From Wolbachia endosymbiont of Armadillidium arcangelii (lineage in GTDB: Bacteria; Pseudomonadota; Alphaproteobacteria; Rickettsiales; Anaplasmataceae): a stretch of DNA of 64,000 bases. The stretch spans positions 992,001-1,056,000 of the forward strand of contig NZ_CP157942.1 of assembly GCF_040207875.1 (NCBI RefSeq). The letters run 5' to 3'. The notes beneath the pieces were generated by a model. That model saw nothing but the letters and a program-made list of their open reading frames with translations, searched no databases and was not told the origin of the DNA. Positions 9,747 to 17,776 of this stretch are shown piece by piece (the stretch's first letter is position 1; the number at the start of each line of letters is the position of its first letter). Made by a program: the position numbers and the translations under genes.

Positions 9747-9786
9747 TATATAATATATATTCAGGATTTGGAAAATTTTTGTCCAA
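9747..9786 (-). promoter_or_regulatory. 40-bp promoter-like element, copy 1 (tail operon)
   Basis: Read on the minus strand, the element starts TTGGACAAAAATTTTCC and ends TCCTGAATATATATTATATA. It matches copy 2 at 19122-19161 with one difference in 40 positions and copy 3 at 10464-10503 in TTGRACA, AAATT, TCCTGAATATATA and ATATA at identical spacing. It ends 21 bases before the GTG of the first tail gene. All three copies face the downstream operon. Confidence 0.75.
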
Positions 9787-9978
9787 AAAAAAATGAATTT
9801 TTGCCTAATTTTTTGTTGCAGTATTATTTAAAAATCGAACTGTATTATTCTCGAAAAAAAAACAATAGAATATCAATAGGTTAAAAATTGCATCTGTATT
9901 ATTTATTTTTGCTCCTGTCCTACAAAGTGCACCTATAGTTTCTCATCCTTAAAGCATTAATTGTTTTAGGGAAAAGTT
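9787..9978. other. Divergent intergenic region between tail operon and sigma-like gene
   Basis: Non-coding and very AT-rich. Apart from copy 1 of the 40-bp element at its left edge it holds only T- and A-runs. An AGGG ribosome site lies eight bases before the ATG at 9979. I see no second copy of the element driving the sigma-like gene. Confidence 0.6.
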
Positions 9979-10467
9979 ATGAAACTAAAAACTGCCATAG
10001 TTGTTCAAAATATACGGTATCAAGCTAAGAGATTAAAACTTTTTGAATGCTTTGCTCATGAAACTCATGAAGATCTTGAGCAAGAACTTTTCTGTGAAAT
10101 TTGGACTTATCTTGATAGATATGACGAAAGTAAAGGTAGCTTTAACACTTTTGTAGCAAGATTAACTGAACGTCGTGCCAATAACTTATTGGAGAAACAA
10201 CTATGTATGAAGCGCAATATTAATAACTATGTCAATATTGAGAAAACAGAAGCTTTTGAAGATGAAGTAGCGAAACGTACTGATGTAGATTACATGATTT
10301 CAACGCTACCAAGAAAGATGCAAAAGATATGCGAGCAACTCAAGTACTTTAACTTATATGAAGTTGCTAAGATGAACAACATATCAAGAACTACTTTAAA
10401 TACTATGGTAAGAAAAATACGTATAAAACTCTCTTCCATCTACTACAAGGGCAAAAAGAAAAATTGA
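9979..10467 (+). CDS. Sigma-70/ECF-like regulator of the prophage
   Basis: A 162-residue protein with a two-part layout like small sigma factors. Residues about 30-75 (DLEQELFCEIWTYLDRYD then SFNTFVARLTERRANN) fit sigma region 2. Residues about 110-155 (LPRKMQKICEQL, then LYEVAKMNNISRTTLNTMV and RKIRIKL) form a region 4-like helix-turn-helix. It would bind core RNA polymerase and direct it to phage promoters. It stands between the divergent tail and replication operons, and one promoter-like element overlaps its own stop codon. That context supports a role in temporal control. The assignment rests on motif pattern, not on a search. Confidence 0.7.
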   Translation: MKLKTAIVVQNIRYQAKRLKLFECFAHETHEDLEQELFCEIWTYLDRYDESKGSFNTFVARLTERRANNLLEKQLCMKRNINNYVNIEKTEAFEDEVAKRTDVDYMISTLPRKMQKICEQLKYFNLYEVAKMNNISRTTLNTMVRKIRIKLSSIYYKGKKKN

Positions 10468-10503
10468 ACATAAATTCTACCTTTCCTGAATATATAACAT
10501 ATA
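10464..10503 (+). promoter_or_regulatory. 40-bp promoter-like element, copy 3 (replication operon)
   Basis: Begins TTGAACATAAATTCTACC and ends TCCTGAATATATAACATATA, with the same 40-base length and spacing as copies 1 and 2. It overlaps the stop codon of the sigma-like gene and ends 16 bases before the ATG of the ATPase at 10520, which has a GAGG ribosome site between. It is the most divergent copy, but the TCCTGAATATATA core is unchanged. Confidence 0.65.
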
Positions 10504-10519
10504 CCATTGAGGTGAATAA

Positions 10520-11332
10520 ATGACTTTTAAAATTTTAAACAATAATGAAAGATTGAAAACAACTACAGGCATAAAAGTAGTAATTTTTGGTCCTTACGGT
10601 ATTGGTAAAACCAGCCTCTTAAAGACTATAAGTGAACCAACACTATGTCTTGACTTTGAAGCAGGTCTGCTTGCTGTTCAAGATTGGCAGGGAGATTCAA
10701 TTAGTGTTCGTACTTGGAATCAAGCTCGGGATATTGCCTGCCTAATTGGTGGTCCGAACCCTGCACTAAAATCTGATCAGGCGTATAGTCAGAAACACTA
10801 TGAGCATGTCTGTAGCAAGCACAAAGATCTTCTTTCTGAAGTGTCTAAATACCGATGCATCTTTGTGGATAGTATAACCGTTGCTTCACGTTTATGTCTA
10901 TTATGGGCAAGGATGCAACCTGAAGCTTTTTCCGATAGATCAGGAAAAGAAGATAAAAGAGCTGCTTATGGGTTGCTTGCTCAAGAGATGATGGCTTGGC
11001 TCAATCAGTTTCAACATATCAGAGATAAAGACATCATCATAGTTGGCACATTAGGTCAATATCTCGATGACTGCAATCGTCCAACTTGGCTACCTCAATG
11101 TGAAGGAGCTAAAACTGCTAGTGAGATTCCAGGGATAGTTGATGAGGTAATCAGCATGGTTGGAATCAAGAAAGATGATGGTACAGAGAAACGTTCATTT
11201 GTCTGTCAGACTATTAATACTTGGGGATACCCTGCTAAAGATCGAAGTGGCTGCCTTGATATGGTTGAAGAACCGCATTTAGGTAAATTACTTGCGAAAA
11301 TTAAAGCCAAAACCTTGGCTTCTGTTGCCTAA
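10520..11332 (+). CDS. Phage P-loop ATPase (Sak4-like / AAA_24)
   Basis: A 270-residue RecA-like ATPase. Walker A is FGPYGIGKTS at about residues 23-32. LCLDFEAG follows, and Walker B is CIFVDS at about 114-119. The length and layout match the phage nucleotide-binding proteins typified by Sak4 recombinases, which anneal single strands together with an SSB partner. A DUF669/SSB-like gene lies 860 bases downstream, the usual partner arrangement. It is the first gene of the plus-strand replication operon. The recombinase role is inferred from family and context. Confidence 0.8.
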   Translation: MTFKILNNNERLKTTTGIKVVIFGPYGIGKTSLLKTISEPTLCLDFEAGLLAVQDWQGDSISVRTWNQARDIACLIGGPNPALKSDQAYSQKHYEHVCSKHKDLLSEVSKYRCIFVDSITVASRLCLLWARMQPEAFSDRSGKEDKRAAYGLLAQEMMAWLNQFQHIRDKDIIIVGTLGQYLDDCNRPTWLPQCEGAKTASEIPGIVDEVISMVGIKKDDGTEKRSFVCQTINTWGYPAKDRSGCLDMVEEPHLGKLLAKIKAKTLASVA

Positions 11333-11354
11333 ATTTAATTTTAAAAGGAGTAAT

Positions 11355-12160
11355 ATGGAACAAAGCTTTTTCAATATCGGTCAAAAAATTCCCTTTTTCA
11401 GTGTGAAAGAATACTTGAATGATCAATCGCCTATACCAGAAGATATAATCTCACCAAGGATTCTGACAAAAAGAGGTCTATTAGTATTGGTTGGCCCACC
11501 TAAAATTGGCAAGAGTGACTTTTGATCTCTTGGCTTGTCCACATGGCTGCTGGTAGATCATTTCTTGGTATGACACCAAATAGACCTTTGAAAATTTTCT
11601 ACATGCAAACTGAAATTGAATATGAATATATGAAAGAACGGTTACAACAACTTCAACTGGATAAAGAGCTTTTGGACATAGCTGCCAGTAACTTAATTAT
11701 CACGCCAAGAGTACAATTATCTTTCAGCAGTGAAGAAATAGATGAAATTAAAAATACTGTCAAAGAACGTTTTAAGCCTGATATTATTGCGATTGATCCT
11801 CTTCGTAACATTTTTAACTCAAGTGAATATGGCAATGAAAACGACAATAGCGCTATGTTATTCTTCTTGCAAAAAACACTTGAGAGATTGAGAAATATTA
11901 TTAATCCAGATTCTGGCATAATACTCACCCACCATACAAAAAAACTTTCCAAAAAGATGCTAGAAGAAGATCCATTTCAGGGTTTGAGCGGAGCTGGTTC
12001 TTTGAGAGGATTTTATAGTACTGGTATGGTAATGTTTGCTCATGATGAAGAAAGTACTGTACGTCAGATAGTATTTGAACTGCGTAATGGTGAACGTGTG
12101 GCAAGTAAGCTTGTCGATAAGATAGATGGTCGTTGGAAACTTGTAGACCAATGGAGTTGA
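11355..12160 (+). pseudogene. RepA/AAA_25-type ATPase, first of three tandem paralogues, frameshifted
   Basis: A start MEQSFFNIGQ with AAAGGAG upstream leads to the shared EYLNDQSPIPEDII..RIL motif and Walker A GPPKIGKSDF. The frame then ends at a TGA at 11525. The continuation, ISWLVHMAAGRSFLGM, lies one frame away up to 12160. The intact third paralogue reads GKSDFLISWLLHMA at this point, so one base has been lost in the TTTT run. Downstream, Walker B (DIIAIDPLRNIF), the HHTKK motif and GLSGAGSLRGF are all preserved. The stop overlaps a TTG, so reinitiation is possible, but Walker A would be separated from the rest. Confidence 0.85.
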
Positions 12161-12193
12161 TTCTTTTTTTTTACTTAATTTATAGGGAACAAT

Positions 12194-12685
12194 ATGCTAA
12201 CAGATTTTTTAACTGATTTTAATACTGCAAAATCACAAAGTAATTTGATACCAAAAGGTACAACAGTAAAAGTCAAAATGGCGATTAAACCAGGAGGTTA
12301 TGAAAATTGGTTCACTAAAAGCTATACTACTGGCAGCATCTATTTAAACGCTGAATTTACTGTCACTGAAGGTCTATATACAAAACGTAAGATTTTTCAA
12401 GTAATTGGTATTAAAAGTGGCAAAGCAAGCGTTGAAGGAGAAGATACTTGGGGAGAATCTGGACGTTCTATGCTTAGAAGTATTTTAGAGTCAGCACGGA
12501 ACATTCATGCACATGACACTTCAGAAAAAGCAGTTGTTGCTAGAAAAATCAACTCTATAGCTGATTTTAACGGGTTAGAGTTTACTGCAAAAGTTGGTAT
12601 TGAAGCTGATCGGTATGGAGAAAAAAACAAGATTGCTACTGTTATTACCCCAGAGCAACCTGAAGTTGATTGGGTGCCATTTTGA
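12194..12685 (+). CDS. DUF669-like phage protein, probable ssDNA-binding partner
   Basis: A 163-residue protein beginning MLTDFLTDFNTAKSQSN. The beta-rich body contains GGYENWFTKSYTTGSIYLNAEF, SGRSMLRSILESAR and FNGLEFTAKVGIE, the layout of DUF669 proteins that act as phage single-strand binding or recombination accessory proteins. It sits between RepA-type ATPases and downstream of a Sak4-like ATPase. TATAGGG lies before the ATG. The single-strand binding role is inferred from the family and the neighbours; no aromatic binding residues can be pinpointed. Confidence 0.65.
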   Translation: MLTDFLTDFNTAKSQSNLIPKGTTVKVKMAIKPGGYENWFTKSYTTGSIYLNAEFTVTEGLYTKRKIFQVIGIKSGKASVEGEDTWGESGRSMLRSILESARNIHAHDTSEKAVVARKINSIADFNGLEFTAKVGIEADRYGEKNKIATVITPEQPEVDWVPF

Positions 12686-13857
12686 AGTACGACGAAGAGA
12701 AGCTCTGGATTGCTGTAATTGAGAGAGCTATCAAAGATGCAGCAGTAGAGCTAAAGAAAGAAGCAATTAAATGGTTTGATTCAGAGTCTTTTGAAACTGT
12801 TTGTGAGCTAGCTAATCTCAGCTCTAAACGTATGAAAAGTATGTATGGGGGTTTTATGCAGAGAAAGGAAATAAAAGGATTATTGATTGATAATATTAAG
12901 AAGTGTGTACCTTACCTAATTCCAAACGGTAATTTTTATCGAGAGAGGACTTATGTTGGCAACTGTGACGGGGATATGATTACGGTTAAAATAGTGGGTA
13001 AAGAAGCTGGAAATTGGCGTAATTTTACTAAAGGAATTAGTGGTGATATTATTGATCTTTGGACTTTAGTTAAAGGTGATATAAATTCCGCTAAGAGGTG
13101 GTTAAATACTAAAGAAAACACAACAGAACATAAAATTACATCGTTTTCAGCAAGGCATTACTTGAATGATAAATCACCAATGCCAAAAGATATAATAGGC
13201 CCAAGAATTCTAACTCCAGGCGGTCTTTTGGTTATAGGTGGAACTCCTAAAATAGGAAAGAGTAATTTTCTACTTTCCATGTTGGTACATTTAGCTGCTG
13301 GAGTATCATTTCTTGGTATGAAGCCTGCAAGGCCACTTAAGATATTCTATCTACAGGATGAAATGGAATATGATTACATAAGAGAGCGCTTACAGAAGCT
13401 AAGAATCAGCAAGAAAATTCTTGATGAAGGAACAGAAAACTTAGTTATTACTAAAAAAGTACAGTTAACTTTGAATGTGGAAAAAATAAAAGAAATTATG
13501 TCGGAAAATCTTGATGTAAAAACAGTTGATCTTATAGTGATAGACTCTCTTTTTGATTATAGGAGTATGATCTCTTTTCTGCAAAATAGTATTAATGAAC
13601 TACGCTCTATCACTAATCCTATGGCTGGAGTAATAGTTACACATTACACCAAAAAAGTGTCAACAACCACGTTAAAAAAGAATCCATTTCAAGCATTGAG
13701 TGGTGCTAATGTTTTAAGAAGTTTATATACATCTGGAGTAATGATATTTAGGCCAGAAAGGAATACTCTGCAATTGATGTACGAACTTAAAAATGGCAAA
13801 CCAATACCAACAAAATTCATAAATATGGTTAACGGACGCTGGATAGCTACAGCTTAA
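12682..13857 (+). CDS. RepA/AAA_25-type ATPase with an extra N-terminal helical module, second paralogue
   Basis: About 391 residues. The first 60 (LKYDEEKLWIAVIERAIKD ... FETVCELANLSS) look like a small helix-turn-helix module found alone in other WO genes. A primase-like zinc-less segment follows (KCVPYLIPNGNFY, GDIIDLWTLV) without a TOPRIM. The ATPase then has ARHYLNDKSPMPKDII, Walker A GTPKIGKSNF, LIVIDSLF and a Thr-His-Tyr-Thr-Lys-Lys motif. The start is uncertain: a TTG overlaps the upstream stop, and the frame is open to 12670. Walker B lacks the PLRNIF of its paralogues, suggesting divergence. It looks like a fusion or partial duplicate of its neighbour. Confidence 0.75.
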   Translation: MKYDEEKLWIAVIERAIKDAAVELKKEAIKWFDSESFETVCELANLSSKRMKSMYGGFMQRKEIKGLLIDNIKKCVPYLIPNGNFYRERTYVGNCDGDMITVKIVGKEAGNWRNFTKGISGDIIDLWTLVKGDINSAKRWLNTKENTTEHKITSFSARHYLNDKSPMPKDIIGPRILTPGGLLVIGGTPKIGKSNFLLSMLVHLAAGVSFLGMKPARPLKIFYLQDEMEYDYIRERLQKLRISKKILDEGTENLVITKKVQLTLNVEKIKEIMSENLDVKTVDLIVIDSLFDYRSMISFLQNSINELRSITNPMAGVIVTHYTKKVSTTTLKKNPFQALSGANVLRSLYTSGVMIFRPERNTLQLMYELKNGKPIPTKFINMVNGRWIATA

Positions 13858-13892
13858 CCAAATTTCTAAACTTTAAATATATTGGAGATTTT

Positions 13893-15722
13893 ATGGATAT
13901 CTATTGCAATTTTAATACTGCAGCTTCACGAAAAAATGCATCGTTAGTAGAAAAAGAACAGCTTAAAGCTCAGCTTTTGTTAAATATCAGATCATGCCTT
14001 TCATATCTATTACCAAGAGGAACTTTTCGTGGTGATAAGTTTTATGTAGGCAATGTACAAGGCGATAAAGGAAAAAGTCTAGTAGTAGAATTAAGTGGTA
14101 GTGAAGCTGGACTATGGCACGATTTTGCAACAAAAGAAGGTGGAGATATAATTGATCTTTGGGCAGAAGTGCATAGAAAAAGTACTAGAACAGAGTTTAC
14201 TGAAGTAATCGACTCTATAGCTGAATGGCTTGGTCATTTTAAAAAGATCAAAACTGACAAAACTGCAGGTAATCCAACTGCATATTGGGATTATTACGAT
14301 GAAAACGGCCAAGCTATTGTTAGAGTATATCGTTATGATGATGATAGTGGAAAGAGATATCTTCCTTTTGATATCAAAAAATCCACCTTTAGTGTACCAG
14401 AGATAAGGCCGCTATATAATATTCCAGGTATTTTAAAGTCCGATAAAATTATTCTTGTAGAAGGGGAAAAGTGTGCAAATGCTCTCATAGAGCAAGGTGT
14501 TACTGCCACAACTGCAATGTCTGGAGCAAATGCACCTATTGAAAAAACAGATTGGACTCCACTTAAAGGTAAACACATTATTATATGGCCAGATAATGAT
14601 GAAGCAGGTAAGAAATACGCTGAAAAATCTGCTATGAAACTTACTTGTCTTGGAGTTGAAGAACTTTGCATTTTGGAAATACCTAAAGATAAACCAAAGG
14701 GTTGGGACGCTGCTGATTGCGTGAAAGAAGGTATAAATGTTGAAAAATTCTTATCTTTAATTCTTCAAGTTCCATATGTGAAAAAACTATCAACTACCGA
14801 GGAATTCTCGAAAGTTCAAAAAGCAGGACGTTGCATTTCACTTTCAGCAATTCCAGTAATAAAGTATTTAAACGATAAATCACCAATGCCGAAAGACATA
14901 ATAGTTCCAAGAATTTTAACTCCAGGAGGACTATTGGTGTTTGCAGGTGCACCTAAGGTTGGAAAAAGTGATTTTCTTATTTCTTGGTTATTACACATGG
15001 CAGGAGGAATTCCATTTTTGAACATGATGCCCACAAGACCTTTGAAAATCTTTTACTTACAAACTGAAATTGGCTATCACTATATGCGTGAACGTCTTCA
15101 GCAAATTAAACTAAATGAAGAACTTCTTGAAATTGCTGGATATAACTTAGTTATTACACCACAAGTGGAGTTACTTCTAAATGATGATAGTATAGAGATT
15201 ATTGTAGATAAAATAGAAAGTTCATTTGGCTCGAATGCAGTTGATATAATAGCAATAGATCCACTACGCAATATTTTTGATGCCGGCGAGAATAGTAGTG
15301 AAAATGACAACAATGCTATGTTATTCTTTCTACAAGAAAGGGTTGGTAAATTGAGAAAGCTGGCTAATCAAGATGCAGGAGTTATTTTAGTACACCACAC
15401 AAAGAAGATGCAAAAGAAATCATTGGAAGAAGACCCATTTCAAAGTTTTAGCGGTGCAAGCAGTTTAAGGGGATTTTATACTACAGGAATAATTATGCAC
15501 AGACCAGATGAACAACAAAGTAAACGTCAACTAATCTTTGAGTTACGTAATGGCCACGCTATTGCATCAAAATACATTGATAAGATTAACAATAACTGGT
15601 ACGTAGTTGATTATGAATCGCAAAGACTTGTGAACAAAGATTATGGCCAAAGGTTAGATGCAGAACGTTCGCGTAGGTATTCTACAATTAATTTATACGG
15701 AAGGGACGTCTATATACAATAA
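13893..15722 (+). CDS. Primase-helicase: primase N-terminus, TOPRIM and RepA-type ATPase, third paralogue
   Basis: 609 residues as read. The N-terminus (CLSYLLPRGTFRGDKFYVGN, GDIIDLWAEV) resembles the DNA-recognition part of phage primases. The TOPRIM is at about 185-285 (KIILVEGEKCANAL with E, and IIIWPDNDEAGKKYA with DxD). The ATPase follows with Walker A GAPKVGKSDF and Walker B IIAIDPLRNIF, then VHHTKK. It should prime and unwind phage DNA at the replication origin. The frame ends early at 15722. A winged-helix-like C-terminal part continues in another frame, so this protein is truncated by a frameshift, although all catalytic motifs are intact. Confidence 0.85.
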   Translation: MDIYCNFNTAASRKNASLVEKEQLKAQLLLNIRSCLSYLLPRGTFRGDKFYVGNVQGDKGKSLVVELSGSEAGLWHDFATKEGGDIIDLWAEVHRKSTRTEFTEVIDSIAEWLGHFKKIKTDKTAGNPTAYWDYYDENGQAIVRVYRYDDDSGKRYLPFDIKKSTFSVPEIRPLYNIPGILKSDKIILVEGEKCANALIEQGVTATTAMSGANAPIEKTDWTPLKGKHIIIWPDNDEAGKKYAEKSAMKLTCLGVEELCILEIPKDKPKGWDAADCVKEGINVEKFLSLILQVPYVKKLSTTEEFSKVQKAGRCISLSAIPVIKYLNDKSPMPKDIIVPRILTPGGLLVFAGAPKVGKSDFLISWLLHMAGGIPFLNMMPTRPLKIFYLQTEIGYHYMRERLQQIKLNEELLEIAGYNLVITPQVELLLNDDSIEIIVDKIESSFGSNAVDIIAIDPLRNIFDAGENSSENDNNAMLFFLQERVGKLRKLANQDAGVILVHHTKKMQKKSLEEDPFQSFSGASSLRGFYTTGIIMHRPDEQQSKRQLIFELRNGHAIASKYIDKINNNWYVVDYESQRLVNKDYGQRLDAERSRRYSTINLYGRDVYIQ

Positions 15723-16036
15723 ATTCGTTCTGTCAGGCATTTGAGAATAAAGCAGGTCTTGGTAGTCAACATTCGATCCGTGAACGTATTGATACTTTAG
15801 CTACAAAAGGCTATATAAAATTTAACAGAGAAGGTAAAAATGGAGCAAGAACTAGATATGGAGTACTTTGTGTTGCAGGCATGGAAAAGAAAAGTAAGGT
15901 ATTTGATCACCAACTGAATAAAGAAGTGACAATTTATGAAAAGGTCTTACCAACCGACTATAAATCAACGGAGAATGGTAGCATTTTACCAGTTGAAAAT
16001 CCGAATACTTGGGTTCATCATAGCATCTGCGATTAA
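15712..16036 (+). pseudogene. Out-of-frame C-terminal part of the primase-helicase
   Basis: Starting around 15712, the +2 frame reads INSFCQAFENKAGLGSQHSI and then RERIDTLATKGYIKFNREG and on to a TAA at 16034-16036. GSQHSIRERIDTLATKGYI is a typical winged-helix recognition segment, as expected at the end of RepA-type helicases. It joins smoothly to the frame that ends at 15722 if one or two bases are restored. No independent start with a ribosome site is present. Confidence 0.7.
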
Positions 16037-16660
16037 TAAAATTAAAATAGAAAATATGAGTTATTTCAGTCTTCGGATTTGCTCAGTTTGTCTTCAGAAT
16101 TTGCTTAGTCTATGCAGACTGAATTTAGTAAGGATGAAAGAAATGCGAGATTTTCAACAACTTAGAGGGATTGTTGAATTTTATAGCTGCAGACTGAGCA
16201 ATAGGGAAAAAGTTCAGGAATATAGAGGGTTTTGTTCAACTCTCAGTTTTCAGAATAACTCCTATTATTATATAATAATATAGTAGTATGACTTTAAAAC
16301 ATACTACTCTGTTCGTTTCTCTTTTACTTACAATAATAAGCTATGGAAAGCTCTCTTTCAAAGTTATCTGATAAAAGAAACGAAAGAAAACGCTCAGAAA
16401 AAACAAATGGCCCGTAATTGCGTTTTAAAGTCATCCTACAACTTCAGGGTACAATTAATACCACCTTGACCTAAAGAACGCTTATAACAGCCCTTAAAAG
16501 CCGATTAACACCATGTCTTAACTTATAAGAAAGACCATATGTTGATTTTATCACGTTTTACTTTAGTTGTAAAGAAATTTTTTTAATGTATGACAGATTT
16601 GTATAGTCGATATTTTACGTAACTTATGGCGTTTAATTGGTTATTTAGTATCTCTAAAAC
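16037..16660. terminator. Convergent intergenic region with several hairpins
   Basis: Lies between two convergent operons. Visible hairpins are an 8-bp stem TTCAACAA/TTGTTGAA at 16153-16178, a 9-bp stem AGTAGTATG/CATACTACT at 16282-16308, and a long-range 9-bp stem TTCGTTTCT/AGAAACGAA at 16312-16384. Upstream of these, imperfect repeats of a CAGTCT...ATTTGCT unit occur at 16068-16130. No gene is supportable here. Two-sided termination is the simplest reading, though none has a clean U-tract. Confidence 0.45.
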
Positions 16661-17776
16661 TTAACGAGTTGCTTTTATAACCAAAGTAAAAGGGTTAATA
16701 CGGTAACCATAATCTCTACGCGATGATCCAGGCCAACCAACTGTTTGAATCACATCATTACGTTCGATGTTTAGTCCTAATTTTTTAGCTAAGGTGGTTT
16801 TTATTGTTCTTTGGATTGTGTTTAGTGGTTTTCTGATGTGATGTTCTGGATCTGCTTCTGGATCAAGATTTAGGCGCTTTTCTATTTCAGTTATGCTAAG
16901 CAACATGTGTTTTTCAGGAGGTAATTCTTTTTTACAATCATTCAAAAATTGTTCAAATAATATGCGAAAAACCTTCATACATGCTACAGCTTTCTTATTT
17001 AGAATCTCTATATTGTTTACGTAAAGTGAGCCCTCTATCAATTGCAACTTTAGTAATTCTTTCTCTTTAGAAGGTTCAATTAGATTAAGTGCAGTATGTA
17101 AGATTTGCATTGAAGTATTTGGTATGAACTCTAGTACTCCTCTTTGTGCTGCTTCTTGGAATACTTCAATTAAAGTCTTATGCTGAAAGAAAAGGTCAAC
17201 CATTTTTACTATGGGCAAATCAAGAGGTATGTTTGATGGATTTTTTCTCAGTATTATTAATACAGTTGGATTAGCTTTAAGCTTATCTATCGTTAAGAAT
17301 GTTGGATTGGTGCAAAAATCAAGAACAATGAGATTTACAAATTGACCTTGTCCACCAACATGATAAACTCCACTTTCCACTTTTTGCCACATAAAATTTG
17401 TATCACTTAGCTGACCTTCAAACCAATTCATAAATTTCTCTGGGTTAAAATATACAGATAAGCGGTGAAATCTTTGCTTCTTGTAGGTATTAGGCAAAAT
17501 ATCACGGTTGCAATTTTCACAAATTATATTATCGCATGCTTCGTTAAAGTCCTCATCAATGAAAATCTCATTGTTACAGTATGGATCAACTATATTTGGC
17601 CAATCTAATTTATCTTGTCTACGAGAGCAGATAATGTAAGACCTCTCTTGCATCTGAATTAATTCAAGATCTGACAAATACCTTGCTGCTTTGATGTAAT
17701 TTTGATTTGGATTAACCCAAGAGCTGCCAGAATTAAGAAGATCAGAGATTTGCTCTTGGCAAGATTGTAAGACCAT
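16661..17776 (-). CDS. Unknown protein with Zn-finger-like Cys pairs and a C-terminal winged-helix-like end (second gene of cassette)
   Basis: 371 residues of a family I do not recognise. A CNNE ... CDNIICENCNRD stretch at about residues 67-95 may bind zinc. The middle (FVNLIVLDFCTNPTFL, NPTVLIILRKNP) is alternating strand and helix. The C-terminus (LLSITEIEKRLNLD ... NTIQRTIKTTLAKKLGL ... DYGYRINPF) looks like a winged helix with a wing hairpin. It overlaps the upstream gene by 35 nt, so the two are translationally linked. It runs against all neighbouring phage genes. A regulator or defence/counter-defence role is possible, but nothing in the sequence proves one. Confidence 0.7.
   Translation of the reverse strand: MVLQSCQEQISDLLNSGSSWVNPNQNYIKAARYLSDLELIQMQERSYIICSRRQDKLDWPNIVDPYCNNEIFIDEDFNEACDNIICENCNRDILPNTYKKQRFHRLSVYFNPEKFMNWFEGQLSDTNFMWQKVESGVYHVGGQGQFVNLIVLDFCTNPTFLTIDKLKANPTVLIILRKNPSNIPLDLPIVKMVDLFFQHKTLIEVFQEAAQRGVLEFIPNTSMQILHTALNLIEPSKEKELLKLQLIEGSLYVNNIEILNKKAVACMKVFRILFEQFLNDCKKELPPEKHMLLSITEIEKRLNLDPEADPEHHIRKPLNTIQRTIKTTLAKKLGLNIERNDVIQTVGWPGSSRRDYGYRINPFTLVIKATR

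Noticed and set aside
15936..16283. A 115-codon plus-strand open frame after the primase-helicase
   Set aside because: Its first third overlaps the out-of-frame C-terminal part of the primase-helicase, which has a much better family match; the rest is low-complexity and repeat-bearing.
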